Shown piece by piece: positions 44,281 through 53,297 of a stretch of DNA of 64,000 nt; within the stretch, counting starts at the first letter, position 1; each line of letters opens with the position of its first letter. The position numbers and the translations under genes are program-made. The notes under the pieces were generated by a model, which searched no databases, had not been told where the DNA came from, and worked only from the letters and a program-made list of their open reading frames with translations. This stretch comes from Pseudomonas asuensis (GTDB lineage Bacteria; Pseudomonadota; Gammaproteobacteria; Pseudomonadales; Pseudomonadaceae), in contig NZ_BMNW01000007.1 of assembly GCF_014646755.1 (NCBI RefSeq), positions 221,202 to 285,201 on the forward strand. Reading direction: 5' to 3'.

Positions 44281-45912
44281 ATGCGTACGAAAAGCTCTGT
44301 TCTGATGGGTTGCCTATTATTTGCGGGTACAGGACTTGCTCAGGGAGCAACATTCCTGAATGGTATGGTCATGGCTGACGCGCCATTGACCAATGCCAAG
44401 GTCACGGTCGTAGATAAATGGGGTAAACACAAAACAGCCCTAACTGACCGTAAAGGGCGCTGGCGTGTAGAGGCATCAGGCCTGACACCGCCACTATTGG
44501 TTTCCGCCACGGATCTCACCCCACGAGACGGACGGGTCACGCAGAACTGCCGCTACAACGACACGCTTCGAACACGCTGCATGGCCTCAGTGGTTGTAAC
44601 GGTGCCGCGCAGCGGGAATACCACTGTCAATATCACACCCTTTACAGACCTGCTCGTCTCTAAAGTCACCCAAAAACTTGGGTACATTGGCCCGCAACAA
44701 TGGGTGGAGAGTGGTAACGCAGGGCAAATGCGCGAAGAACTGTTGGCAGCTCCGCTTAAAGCCCTGCGAGCAGGCTTGAAGCATGCTCTGACCCAGGCAG
44801 GAGTATCTGATGTCGAGCGATATAACCCCATTACGACGCCTATGCGTGAGGATGGCAAGGGCGTAGCAGCCGTGTTGCAGGTGATTAACCATAACCGGGG
44901 TTATCACAACGATAGCGGCGAGGCTAGCGGGACCATTTTAACTGATATCCGCTTCCGGCCTATTCAGGGCTTCAGTGATGTCAGCACGACGAATGACACC
45001 AGCGGTTACGAGCCTTTTGACTATTTACGTGCCAAGCGTGAGCTGGAGGCGATCAAGAACGCCAAGGTTCGTATCCTGATCGTCAGTGATTCCACAGCGG
45101 CCTCTTATGAGGAGAGTCGACTGCCCAGAATGGGATGGGGGCAAGTGTTTCAGGAGCGCTTCCGTGACGATAGCAGCGTTGCCGTGCTCAACGGGGCGCG
45201 GGCCGGACGCTCAAGTCGTGACTTTTACAATGGAGGCTGGTATCAGCAAATGGCGCGGTTCATGAAGGCAGGTGACTATGTGTTCATCGCCCATGGACAC
45301 AACGACCAGAACTGTAACAGTACTAAAGCGGTACGCGGTGCAGCAGATGTAAAAAATCTTTGTACCTATCCCAATGACAGTAATGGTAAAAAGCAGTACC
45401 CAGAAGGTCAGCCGCAATTGTCTTTCCAGAACTCCCTGGAGCGTTACATTGCGCTGGCGCGGCGGTATGGCGCCAAACCCGTCATCATGACGCCCACGAC
45501 GCGGGTAATGACTGCAGACCGTAAAGCTGCTTTTGAAAACGGTGATACAACACCGGTAGGCAGTACTCACTGGACCAAGCAGAACAGTGAGAATGGTTAT
45601 GCCTATGTAGGGGACTATGCGGCCACCATTCGCAAGACCGCTGCGGACAATCGGATTCCGTTCATTGATCTTGAGCGGATGACTATCGACTTCGTTAATC
45701 AGCACCGAGACGACTGGAAGTCCTACTGGCTTGCGGTTGACCCCAATGACCCCCGCTATCCCTATTATAAAACCCAGACCTCCGGCACGTTAGCGAATCC
45801 TGATCGCACCCATTTCCAGCAAAAAGGCGCCGAGGCGGTTGCTGACATAGTCGCTGAAGGTATCAGTCAACAGCCGGCGTTGGTTGAATTAGCTGCAAAA
45901 CTTAAACAGTAA
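44281..45912 (+). CDS. paeY: Pectin / rhamnogalacturonan acetylesterase, CE12, PaeY type
   Basis: It removes acetyl groups from pectin so that lyases and galacturonases can act. ATG 44281 follows GAGGAGTGTTCGC, and the product has 543 residues, close to the Dickeya PaeY length. It has a signal peptide (about 1-23) and an N-terminal beta domain (about 30-260). The SGNH-hydrolase domain has the serine block ILIVSDSTAASYEESRLPRM, a glycine in NGARAGRSSRDF, the asparagine block AHGHNDQN, and the D-x-x-H of LANPDRTHFQQKG. It stands 12 nt before pemA and is surely cotranscribed with it; the same pair occurs in Dickeya. Confidence 0.9.
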   Translation: MRTKSSVLMGCLLFAGTGLAQGATFLNGMVMADAPLTNAKVTVVDKWGKHKTALTDRKGRWRVEASGLTPPLLVSATDLTPRDGRVTQNCRYNDTLRTRCMASVVVTVPRSGNTTVNITPFTDLLVSKVTQKLGYIGPQQWVESGNAGQMREELLAAPLKALRAGLKHALTQAGVSDVERYNPITTPMREDGKGVAAVLQVINHNRGYHNDSGEASGTILTDIRFRPIQGFSDVSTTNDTSGYEPFDYLRAKRELEAIKNAKVRILIVSDSTAASYEESRLPRMGWGQVFQERFRDDSSVAVLNGARAGRSSRDFYNGGWYQQMARFMKAGDYVFIAHGHNDQNCNSTKAVRGAADVKNLCTYPNDSNGKKQYPEGQPQLSFQNSLERYIALARRYGAKPVIMTPTTRVMTADRKAAFENGDTTPVGSTHWTKQNSENGYAYVGDYAATIRKTAADNRIPFIDLERMTIDFVNQHRDDWKSYWLAVDPNDPRYPYYKTQTSGTLANPDRTHFQQKGAEAVADIVAEGISQQPALVELAAKLKQ

Positions 45913-45914
45913 GG

Positions 45915-45922
45915 AATAACAA
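45915..45922 (+). promoter_or_regulatory. AAnAAnAA (Crc/Hfq-type) motif before pemA
   Basis: AATAACAA between the AAGGAA ribosome site and the pemA ATG. Confidence 0.5.
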
Positions 45923-45924
45923 TA

Positions 45925-47031
45925 ATGTCCATGCCTTCCCTATTACGTAGCTCTGTGCTCCTGGGGGCAGTCAGCCTCGTCTGCATTAGTCAGACAGCGC
46001 TTGCAGCTCAGTATCAAGCAGTAGTGTCACCAACACCGCAGCCAAACACATTCACCTCTATTAACGCTGCAATCAAGGCCGCGCCTGCAGACCAGTCGCC
46101 CTACGTAATTTTCCTGAAAAAGGGCGTTTACCAGGAGCGTCTGACGGTTACGCGTCCTAACATCACCCTAGTTGGCGAGCAGCGCTACAAGACCATCATC
46201 AGCGCAGGTGTGTACGCAGGTATGCTTGATGCGAATGGTCAGAAATACGGCACGGCCGGTAGCAGTACCGTCAATGTGAATGCGCCTGATTTTACAGCGC
46301 GCGACCTGACTATTCGTAACAGCTTTGACTTTCCTGCCAACGCTGCCAAGCCTGCGACCGATCCAACCAAGATAAAGGATACGCAGGCAGTTGCGTTGCT
46401 GCTGGACAGTAAGGGGGATCGAGCGCGCTTTCATAACGTCAGGCTGGAAGGGTATCAGGATACTTTCTATAGCAAGACAGGTAGCCGCAGCTATTTCACT
46501 CAAAGCGAGATCAAGGGGCACGTTGATTTCATTTTTGGCTCAGGAATCAGTGTGTTCGATCATTGCGACATCGTTGCGCGACGCCGTACCGATACATCGC
46601 CTCCCTATGGCTACCTGACGGCGCCCAGCACTGACATCAAGTCGCCTTATGGGCTGATCTTCCTGCAAAGCCGCATCCTGAAGGAAATAGGTGTGCCGGC
46701 TCGTAGTTTCGCGCTGGGACGCCCCTGGCATCCTACTACTACATTTGCAGATGGTCGTTACGCTGATCCAAACGCCATCGGCCAGGCAGTCTTTATCAAG
46801 TCCTATATGGATGACCATATCTATGGCTGGGACAAGATGTCGGGTAAGGACAAGGATGGCAATACGATCTGGTTTTATCCGCAGGACTCTCGCTTCTTTG
46901 AAGGGCGCAATTATGGACCGGGCGCGGCGCTGTGGGACCCACAGCGGCGGCAGCTTACCACTGAGCAGTTGAGGACATTTACGTTGGACCTCATCTTTCC
47001 AGACTGGAAGCCAAAGAAATTCAAAGAGTAA
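45925..47031 (+). CDS. pemA: Pectin methylesterase, CE8
   Basis: It demethylates pectin to pectate. It has 368 residues with a signal peptide (about 1-27, TALAAQ) and a right-handed beta helix. Catalytic residues are visible: Q154 in DTQAVALLL, D179 in GYQDTFYS, D201 in GHVDFIFGSG and R266 in LGRPWHP. Length and motifs match PemA of Dickeya. It is the second gene of the paeY-pemA unit. A hairpin (47042-47071) follows. Confidence 0.95.
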   Translation: MSMPSLLRSSVLLGAVSLVCISQTALAAQYQAVVSPTPQPNTFTSINAAIKAAPADQSPYVIFLKKGVYQERLTVTRPNITLVGEQRYKTIISAGVYAGMLDANGQKYGTAGSSTVNVNAPDFTARDLTIRNSFDFPANAAKPATDPTKIKDTQAVALLLDSKGDRARFHNVRLEGYQDTFYSKTGSRSYFTQSEIKGHVDFIFGSGISVFDHCDIVARRRTDTSPPYGYLTAPSTDIKSPYGLIFLQSRILKEIGVPARSFALGRPWHPTTTFADGRYADPNAIGQAVFIKSYMDDHIYGWDKMSGKDKDGNTIWFYPQDSRFFEGRNYGPGAALWDPQRRQLTTEQLRTFTLDLIFPDWKPKKFKE

Positions 47032-47041
47032 AACGGCTCGC

Positions 47042-47071
47042 CTACCGGACTACGCTTATGTGGTCCGGTAG
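47042..47071 (+). terminator. Hairpin after pemA
   Basis: CTACCGGAC and GTCCGGTAG form a perfect 9-bp stem with a 12-nt loop, 10 nt after the stop; no T tract. Confidence 0.55.
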
Positions 47072-47080
47072 TGCAAAAGG

Positions 47081-47314
47081 CTAACATAGCGCTTGATTAG
47101 CCAAGGCCATTTGCACTGCGTTCCCGTAAGGTAATGGAGGAGTACCTTTGGCCATTTGGGCGACGTCATCCACTTGAGGGATGCCTATTTCGCTCAGCCA
47201 GTCGCCCAGCCCGCTGCGCTGCGTAACATCCAGGCGAATAAACTGCCCAGCTGCTTGAGACAACAGGGTCGCGATCCTGACTATCTTCCCTGATTCCTTT
47301 ACCAGGCAGAGCAT
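47081..47314 (-). pseudogene. Probable C-terminal remnant of a GNAT-type acetyltransferase
   Basis: The 77-residue product reads IRLDVTQRSGLGDWLSEIGIPQVDDVAQMAKGTPPLPYGNAVQMALANQALC (positions about 27-77, shown here only by its parts: GLGDWLSEIGIPQVDDV and AQMAKGTPP). This resembles the tail of Pseudomonas GNAT proteins, where a W-L-x-x-x-G-L-P-x-V-D-x-V-x-x-M-x-x-G segment precedes a final ALANQALG. No N-terminal acetyl-CoA-binding half is present upstream. It is probably a decayed gene, though a small independent protein cannot be excluded. Confidence 0.4.
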
Positions 47315-47356
47315 TTACAGCCTGATGGGTTACCTCTACACCTGGGAGCCTATCGG

Positions 47357-47728
47357 CTATTGATCTTCAGGTGTACCTATAAGCTTTCTTATGGCATCCA
47401 ATAACGTGTCCATGTCAAAGGGTTTACCCAGAATCTGGGCGAATAAATAATTATTCTGCTGAGCGACGTGCGCTTGGGCACCTGTCATCAAGATAATTGG
47501 GATGTGAGCGGTATCGTCCCTGAGCTTTATAGCCTGCGCTAGCTCAAGCCCGGTCATTGAAGGCATCATGAAATCGGTAATTACCAGCGTTGGGATTTCA
47601 CGGGTGAATAGTTCGATGGCTTTCTTACCATTGCTGGCTTTCAGCACTCGATAGCCTACATCCTCCAAGGCAAGGCCCAGGATATCGGTTATCAGAAACT
47701 CATCATCCACTACCATAATCGTCGTCAT
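47357..47728 (-). CDS. Single-domain response regulator (CheY-like receiver)
   Basis: The protein has 123 residues and only a receiver domain. The acidic pair is in VVDDEF, the phosphoacceptor D52 is in VITDFMMPSMTG, the switch threonine is in ILMTGAQ, and the lysine (K102) is in ILGKPFD. No output domain is present, so it must act by protein contact or as a phosphate relay. It lies 26 nt after the KaiC-like gene and is clearly cotranscribed, suggesting that it works with that ATPase. No histidine kinase is adjacent. Confidence 0.9.
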   Translation of the reverse strand: MTTIMVVDDEFLITDILGLALEDVGYRVLKASNGKKAIELFTREIPTLVITDFMMPSMTGLELAQAIKLRDDTAHIPIILMTGAQAHVAQQNNYLFAQILGKPFDMDTLLDAIRKLIGTPEDQ

Positions 47729-47754
47729 GCTTTGGCTGTCCTCTGCAGACGCGA

Positions 47755-49197
47755 TTAATGATTAGAGGTTGAAGAGGCTGCGATGTCCTCCTTTCTCTTC
47801 TGTTTTTTCATTGGATGAATCAGCGTTAGACCTCCCTTACCAATGACTACCTGCTTCTGGGTGCGATCAAAGGCGCTGTTTCGAACCTTTATTATTGAAA
47901 AAAGGCTTGTAAGCTCTTTTTTCTTTTCTTCAAATCGCAGCAAGAAGACGTTATCAACGAGGCTACATAGGTGAGGGGCTGGAGCAGTGATATCGGACTC
48001 TAGAAGTTCCTGTATCTCCCAAGTGCTCCATACCGTTACGTCCATAGCTCTTAATTCGTTGAACAGGGCACTAAAAAACTCAACAAGACGGTTTTGTTCG
48101 CTGGCAGATCGAGCCATTGCTGCGACACTATCGATCAAAACCCGCTTGATTCCGTGCTCACGAACAGCATTGATCAAGGCGTAGCCAACGCTATCAAGCC
48201 TTAGTTCTGTTGTCGGCTGCCAGTGTATGCGGACAGCATCCTGTTCTACGAGCGACTGAAGATCAAGATCTAGGGCTGCAGCTTTCAAATCGAGCTGTTC
48301 TGGCGTCTCGTAAAAGCCAAAGATGAGGCCTGGTTCTGCAGGTGTGGACTCCAGGATAAAGTTCAAGCCAGTGACGGTTTTGCCAGAGCCTGACGGGCCA
48401 AGAATGAGCGAGGCTGATGACTTACACAGTCCGCCAAACAGGGCTTTATCAAGCATAGGTATACCGGATGGTATTTTCTTCTTACTTGTTTTCAAGGAAG
48501 CTGTAGGCGTGTTGAATAAGGCCTCGAATCTTGGATATACGACAATACCCTGATCGTTGATCTGATACTCATGCTGCCCTGCAATGGCGCCAGAGCCTCT
48601 TGATTTGCGTACGGTCATCCTGCGTATGGAGCGCACGCCTACCCCTTGCTCTTCAAGCGAGATCATCCCGTCAACCATGGTCAACTCAGGGCTACCTTCG
48701 TCCATGGTTGCGCTGGTCAGAAAGAGCAGAGTGCAGCCTGCAAATGCAGCATGCGCCTGCAGTTCTGCAATGAACTTTTTTGTGTCCAGAGGCGTGTCGG
48801 CCTGGCTTCTGGCATTAAGCAGGCCATCTACAACCAGCAATGTCGCCTTATTACGAATTATCTCTTTACGTAACAGCTTGATAACGGCATCAAGCCCTTC
48901 GCTTTCCAGCGTATCGAAGGCACTAAGGTATTTGATGTTGTCCCCGACCTGAGATTCATCAAAGAAGGCCAGGGTAGAGAGGAAACTAAACAGCCGATCA
49001 TGCGATTCAGAGAGGAGCGTCGCAAATACAGCTTGACCACCCGTGCGGATGTAATTGAAGGCAATCTGGCTTGCCAAAATGGTCTTGCCTGACCCAGGTC
49101 TGCCCTGAATCAGATAGGAGGAGCCTGAAACAAAGCCCCCCTTAAGCAGAGCATCGAGCCCTTCAATACCACTCTTTAGACGCACCAGTTGGCTCAC
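47755..49197 (-). CDS. KaiC-like double-RecA ATPase
   Basis: The protein has 480 residues and two RecA/KaiC domains. Walker A motifs are GRPGSGKTILASQIAF (about 32-47) and GPSGSGKTVTGLNFIL (about 267-282). Walker B regions are LLVVDGLLNAR and VLIDSVAAMARSA. The first domain starts LKSGIEGLDALLKGGF and the second IPSGIPMLDKALFGG, the standard KaiC repeats. The C-terminal tail is basic and polar (MKKQKRKEDIAASSTSNH). Outside cyanobacteria, KaiC-type proteins with receiver or kinase partners are thought to serve in stress or signalling rather than a clock. No kaiB is visible here. Confidence 0.9.
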   Translation of the reverse strand: MSQLVRLKSGIEGLDALLKGGFVSGSSYLIQGRPGSGKTILASQIAFNYIRTGGQAVFATLLSESHDRLFSFLSTLAFFDESQVGDNIKYLSAFDTLESEGLDAVIKLLRKEIIRNKATLLVVDGLLNARSQADTPLDTKKFIAELQAHAAFAGCTLLFLTSATMDEGSPELTMVDGMISLEEQGVGVRSIRRMTVRKSRGSGAIAGQHEYQINDQGIVVYPRFEALFNTPTASLKTSKKKIPSGIPMLDKALFGGLCKSSASLILGPSGSGKTVTGLNFILESTPAEPGLIFGFYETPEQLDLKAAALDLDLQSLVEQDAVRIHWQPTTELRLDSVGYALINAVREHGIKRVLIDSVAAMARSASEQNRLVEFFSALFNELRAMDVTVWSTWEIQELLESDITAPAPHLCSLVDNVFLLRFEEKKKELTSLFSIIKVRNSAFDRTQKQVVIGKGGLTLIHPMKKQKRKEDIAASSTSNH

Positions 49198-49885
49198 GTG
49201 TTGACCTCAAATTATTAACGAAGACGCATTAACGGCAGATGCATTATGCGTGGTTATCTAAGGGGTAAAGAAGAGAGAAATTTATGACCTTAATTTCTTC
49301 AGACAACATTTATGGAGAAGCTGATGAGCAGATCTCTAAATATATTCAAACATTTAATCGAACATAGAGGAACGATAGAAATAAATGAATATAGGAGGTG
49401 TTGCCTGGAAACGTGATGCAGCCTGCTTCGGCTACAGATGTCTCTCTTGGAAGAGACCCGTGATATGAGGCGCAAACCGAAGCCGGAACTGCCTGGATGG
49501 TCTGACTAGGTCAGGGATAAACAGAGTAATGCTATCGAGCGGATGTTTTGCGGCGAACGAAAAGGCGTGGGTTGGGAGCCTTGTACGCCATATTTGCATG
49601 TAGCTTCAAAGCCATGGTGGCAGAGGCCACTTTGTTTTTACAAAACCTAAGATTGCTGGGTGAAATCATTAAGCTTTAGGGATGCCGGGTTATGGCAAAG
49701 CCAACATTAGGCCTTATCCACTGATAGCTACAGATAATGGAGATTAAGAGGGACTCAAGAGCAAGCGCAGTTAAGGCCACTCTGGGTCAAAAGATATATT
49801 GATCTGTACTGATCAGGCTGGACGAATGATAAAGCTGTAATTTGGGTAATAGGTAAAGGAGACTGCTATAGCGGAGCACTAAGGT
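49198..49885. other. Intergenic region of about 690 bp
   Basis: A perfect ribosome-site sequence AGGAGGTG occurs at 49393-49400 but is followed only by frames of under 30 codons. No other feature is recognised. Confidence 0.3.
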
Positions 49886-50080
49886 TTATGCCTTAACCTT
49901 CCATTGCCGTGCCAACAGCTTATCGATATACCCAACGAGCTCTTCAGATGTAATAGAGTAAACATGCACCCAATGACCCTCTCTGGTACGACCTGCACGG
50001 ATAGGCCATTTGCTGAGGCCTAGTTGCCTGGCGCGCTCAATAACTTCCGTGGGTGTCGCTCCGGTTACTGGGATAGGCAT
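49886..50080 (-). CDS. Small hypothetical protein, 64 aa
   Basis: ATG 50080 follows AAAGGAGACATTC, a strong ribosome site, so this is very likely expressed. The product begins MPIPVTGATPTEVIERARQL, then has an REGHWVHVYSIT strand region and a helical basic C-terminus (YIDKLLARQWKVKA). No membrane segment or signal. No family recognised. Confidence 0.65.
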   Translation of the reverse strand: MPIPVTGATPTEVIERARQLGLSKWPIRAGRTREGHWVHVYSITSEELVGYIDKLLARQWKVKA

Positions 50081-50217
50081 GAATGTCTCCTTTATCAATC
50101 TCTTCTTGCTATCGGCCTGATGGCAAAAGAGCTTGAGCGCAAGGTGACTAACGGTCAGAGTTAAGGGGAGTGCAGGGCGGGACGTCCTTGTCCGTGGCTT
50201 ATTTCAGAGAGTTGACG

Positions 50218-51681
50218 TTAAGGTATAGCTGACCAGTGCTGACAGCCATTTTTCATCCAGCGTCCCTGGCCTACGTCAACGCCGTCGCTGACCTTGCAGC
50301 CTGGTATATCCAGGACCTTGCCACTGGAGCGGTTGACCAGGCGGAACCAGTTTGATGCGCTAGGCAGCATCTGCCATTGCTGGGTGTGAAGGTTTTGCCA
50401 TGTCTCCTGTGAGATCGGCGAATCCTTGAATGCCTCCTGCGCAGTCAACACTTTGCCGCTGTTGACACTCAGTACCTCATAGAAGCCATTTTTCAGATTG
50501 ATCATGTGCCAGCGTTGAGCGTTCGTCTGATCACACGAGGCCTGTTCGACCCGTACGCCTGCATCGAGGCTGGCATCTTTCACATTGAGGCATTTGCTGC
50601 TGTTCTGATTGACCAGCGTTACTGGCTTCTCTGCGCCTGTCGGAACACCGAAAACCGGATTGCCATTGGAGTCCCAGCTGAGCGGATGAACATAAATAGC
50701 CCTGTTGGGATCGTACAGCGGATCGCCAACGATGCCCTTATAGTTGCGAGCATTGTAGATATGGAGAATGGTTCCATCCCGGTCGGTCGTAAAGGTGTTG
50801 CTGCCTGTACCATAGATCCCGTTGCGCTCGCTGCTCTTGAAGACAGGCACGGGTGACTTGGTCCATACGCTAGGATCGAGCAGATCCGCCGTGGCGGGTG
50901 CAGAAAGCAGGCCCATGTTGTAGTTCGCATCGGTAGCACTGCCCGAATAGGCAATGAACACCTTGCCATTATGCTCCATGACGGCAGGCGCTTCGTTGAC
51001 CCAGAAACCTACTTTCTCCCAGTCGTATTCAGGTTGCGATAGCATTACCTGTTTGCCTTTAATGGCCAATGGGCCATCCAGCTCGGCAATGTAGAGATTG
51101 CTGTTACCTTCGATGTTCGGATCTTTCTGAGCCCAGACGATGTAACGTTTGCCTGCATGCACGAAGGTAGTCGTATCGATACTGAATGATTCCCAGTTTG
51201 TCTTGATCTGACCACGCTCGATCCAGCCTGAGCCTGTTACCGGATTGGCTGCATTGTTGGACAGTGCGTAAATGCGGTGATTGAACGGGGTGCCTTCCTG
51301 AGCGGCAGCGAAATAGACGTACCAGGAACCATTGTTGTAATCGATCCATGGTGCCCAGACATGAGTGCTCATTTCACCACTGTCGTGCTTGGTCCAGATG
51401 ACCTGTTCCTGGGCTTTTGCAAGACCGGCAATGGTCCTGGCGCGCCTGAGTGCGATCCGGTTGTACTCCGGTACGCTGTAAGTCATGTAGTAATACCCGT
51501 CGGTATGTTTATAAACGGACGGATCGGCTCGCTGCGTGATAATGGGATTATCGTATTTCGTTGCCGCCAGGGCAGGGGCAGGATTGATCAAGGCGGTTAC
51601 AGCAACCGCGAGCGAAAACCAAGCAGCATTGACAAGGTTACGCTTGAGGCGCCGCGCCTGAGCACGAAGTTCTAGAACCAT
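50218..51681 (-). CDS. Secreted GH43 arabinan-degrading enzyme with ricin-type lectin domain
   Basis: The protein has 487 residues. It has a long signal peptide (about 1-39, NPAPALAATKYDNP). The five-bladed GH43 catalytic domain (about 42-345) shows the base aspartate in TQRADPSVYKH, the pKa-modulating aspartate in SFSIDTTTFV and the acid glutamate in WVNEAPAVMEH. A ricin-B-type carbohydrate-binding domain (about 350-487) follows, with repeated Q-x-W-like blocks (AQRWHMINL, TQQWQMLPS, CQHWSAIP). Arabinofuranosidase or exo-arabinanase activity on pectin side chains is likely; xylosidase is possible. The ribosome site GGAG is preceded by AACAACAACAA. Confidence 0.87.
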   Translation of the reverse strand: MVLELRAQARRLKRNLVNAAWFSLAVAVTALINPAPALAATKYDNPIITQRADPSVYKHTDGYYYMTYSVPEYNRIALRRARTIAGLAKAQEQVIWTKHDSGEMSTHVWAPWIDYNNGSWYVYFAAAQEGTPFNHRIYALSNNAANPVTGSGWIERGQIKTNWESFSIDTTTFVHAGKRYIVWAQKDPNIEGNSNLYIAELDGPLAIKGKQVMLSQPEYDWEKVGFWVNEAPAVMEHNGKVFIAYSGSATDANYNMGLLSAPATADLLDPSVWTKSPVPVFKSSERNGIYGTGSNTFTTDRDGTILHIYNARNYKGIVGDPLYDPNRAIYVHPLSWDSNGNPVFGVPTGAEKPVTLVNQNSSKCLNVKDASLDAGVRVEQASCDQTNAQRWHMINLKNGFYEVLSVNSGKVLTAQEAFKDSPISQETWQNLHTQQWQMLPSASNWFRLVNRSSGKVLDIPGCKVSDGVDVGQGRWMKNGCQHWSAIP

Positions 51682-51693
51682 GGTGTTTCTCCG

Positions 51694-51704
51694 TTGTTGT
51701 TGTT
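51694..51704 (-). promoter_or_regulatory. AAnAAnAA (Crc/Hfq-type) motif before the GH43 gene
   Basis: AACAACAACAA on the minus strand runs directly into the CGGAG ribosome site. It is the longest example in the window. Confidence 0.55.
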
Positions 51705-52076
51705 AGCAAGAACACAGGTTGTTATCCAGCAGGGTGAGCTACAGGTCATAGGATGAAAGACGCAACCCATGGCGGCAGCTTCTCAAGCCGAACTCGCCAA
51801 GCCGGCGACCGTATAAGGCAGGTTGACCGGGCTCGACATCAGAGACGACTCAAGCGCAAATCCCGATAATGGTATGACTATTAGGAGGTTTGCTCGATTA
51901 TTTATAGCTCCTAAAGTCCAAACGTCTAGTGGTGGCGAGCTAATGTTATGATGAATAGTGAGGTGGGAGTGTCCTGCGTGATGAGACAAGACTCTCCCAG
52001 TAGAGCAGAGGCAAAGCTTTACAGCAGAGTTTATTTCGTGACTGGAACCCTTGTCGTAACGGTATGCTGTGGCGTA
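51705..52076. other. Intergenic region between GH43 and GH128 genes
   Basis: It contains GGTATGAC (51871-51878), which equals the left half of the pectin operators but lacks a clear right arm. No gene is supported. Confidence 0.3.
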
Positions 52077-52952
52077 TCAGGGCGTACCCTGGCTGAAGGG
52101 TAGGGAGAGGTAATATTCTCCTAGCTCAGTCAGTGAGCCATCGCTGGCCAATAGGCTGGAGTAGTGCACGTCATTATTCACGCGCCCACTAAACCACGCA
52201 TAGCGAAACACATCCGAACGGGCTTCAAGGAGCGTTACCATTTCAGCCATCTGCTTATTTTGCTTATCGACTGAATCGATCTGGGCACCGTCTTGGTTGG
52301 CGTGCCAGTTGGCAAATTCTGTTACCCAGAATGGCTTACCGTATTTGGTCAGACGATCTAATTGATCAGACAGACCATAGTCATACCAGTGGAAGGCCAA
52401 GTAATCGATCTGTGGGTCTCGATTGTCATGAGCAGATCGGTAAGCTGCGTAAAAAGCATCCAGCCAGACCACAGGGTCTGAAAATCCTGACATTGTTCCC
52501 CAGTTCATGGCCGGGCCAACCAGTTTAACGCCTGTACTGCGGGCAAGGGCCTCGAAGCGTGGCCATAGTGCAGCAGCAGCTTCCGGTGGCATGTTGGCTT
52601 GGTCGACCAGATTGGGTTCATTGACCAGCAGAAGATAGTGAATATGGGGATGGCTGGTCAGGTAGGCCTGAATATCGCTGTCGTTGAAGTCTCCATTCCA
52701 AAGCATGGGAATAAAATCCATCCCGTAGGCGCTGGCGTAATCATCAGCGTCCAGCGCATTGCTCTGACGGGGGCTCCAGTTGTACCACCAGCTCACGCCA
52801 GGGGATAGCGCTGCTATGTCCTGTGTTGATGTCAGGTCATAAGCAATGCCTCGTTTGGGACTTTTGGCGGGCGCATCAGCCGCATTGCCAAGGGTGACAG
52901 AGCAGGTCAGAAGCATGCCTGCAAGGCAGGACAATAGAGTGGATCTGTTCAT
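52077..52952 (-). CDS. Secreted GH128-like beta-glucanase (Asl1-type catalytic core)
   Basis: The protein has 291 residues, a signal peptide (about 1-25, LGNAAD) and a TIM-barrel domain of the Glyco_hydro_cc (GH128) type. Landmarks are KRGIAYD, SWWYNWSP, FIPMLWNGDF, the acid/base glutamate in LLLVNEPNL, YLAFHWYDYG and the nucleophile glutamate in FWVTEFANWH. GH128 members cleave beta-1,3-glucans such as fungal wall glucan, callose or curdlan. Its setting among pectin genes suggests action on plant callose or on competing fungi. It is about 395 nt upstream of the GH43 gene, in the same direction. Confidence 0.85.
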   Translation of the reverse strand: MNRSTLLSCLAGMLLTCSVTLGNAADAPAKSPKRGIAYDLTSTQDIAALSPGVSWWYNWSPRQSNALDADDYASAYGMDFIPMLWNGDFNDSDIQAYLTSHPHIHYLLLVNEPNLVDQANMPPEAAAALWPRFEALARSTGVKLVGPAMNWGTMSGFSDPVVWLDAFYAAYRSAHDNRDPQIDYLAFHWYDYGLSDQLDRLTKYGKPFWVTEFANWHANQDGAQIDSVDKQNKQMAEMVTLLEARSDVFRYAWFSGRVNNDVHYSSLLASDGSLTELGEYYLSLPFSQGTP

Positions 52953-53248
52953 GAGTAAAAGGTGCTGGCTTGAAGGATTAAAAACTATCCTCTAATGGTA
53001 GGTGCTATCTGAAAAGGTTGCCTTGAACAGATCCGCACGCAAGCCAGGAAAAGGTGCATCAGTCTGACTGGTGCGACGGGCGTGATCTTGACCGCATTGC
53101 AGAAGCTGCTGTTAAGGCCGGTAGTTGAATGCGTTATCTAAGGCATGAACCCGTATGGGATACGAGCAGACTAAAGAGCGATGGCAACTTTTTAGGCTGC
53201 GCTTTTTCCGCTAAGTTTTCTTGCCTGTCTTAACGGTTGGCTAACGTA
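52953..53248. other. Intergenic, no gene recognised
   Basis: Upstream region of the GH128 gene; nothing beyond short chance frames. Confidence 0.3.
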
Positions 53249-53275
53249 AAAACGGCCAATGTAATTGGCCGTTTT
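53249..53275. terminator. Strong bidirectional terminator
   Basis: AAAACGGCCAAT and ATTGGCCGTTTT form a perfect 12-bp stem with a 3-nt loop and A/T tracts, 22 nt after the DUF2934 gene ends. Confidence 0.88.
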
Positions 53276-53297
53276 AGACGCTGACGTACGCTTGACG

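Noticed and set aside
49393-49418. Perfect ribosome-site sequence followed by a start codon
   Set aside because: Spacing to the ATG is 15 nt and the frame ends after 17 codons.
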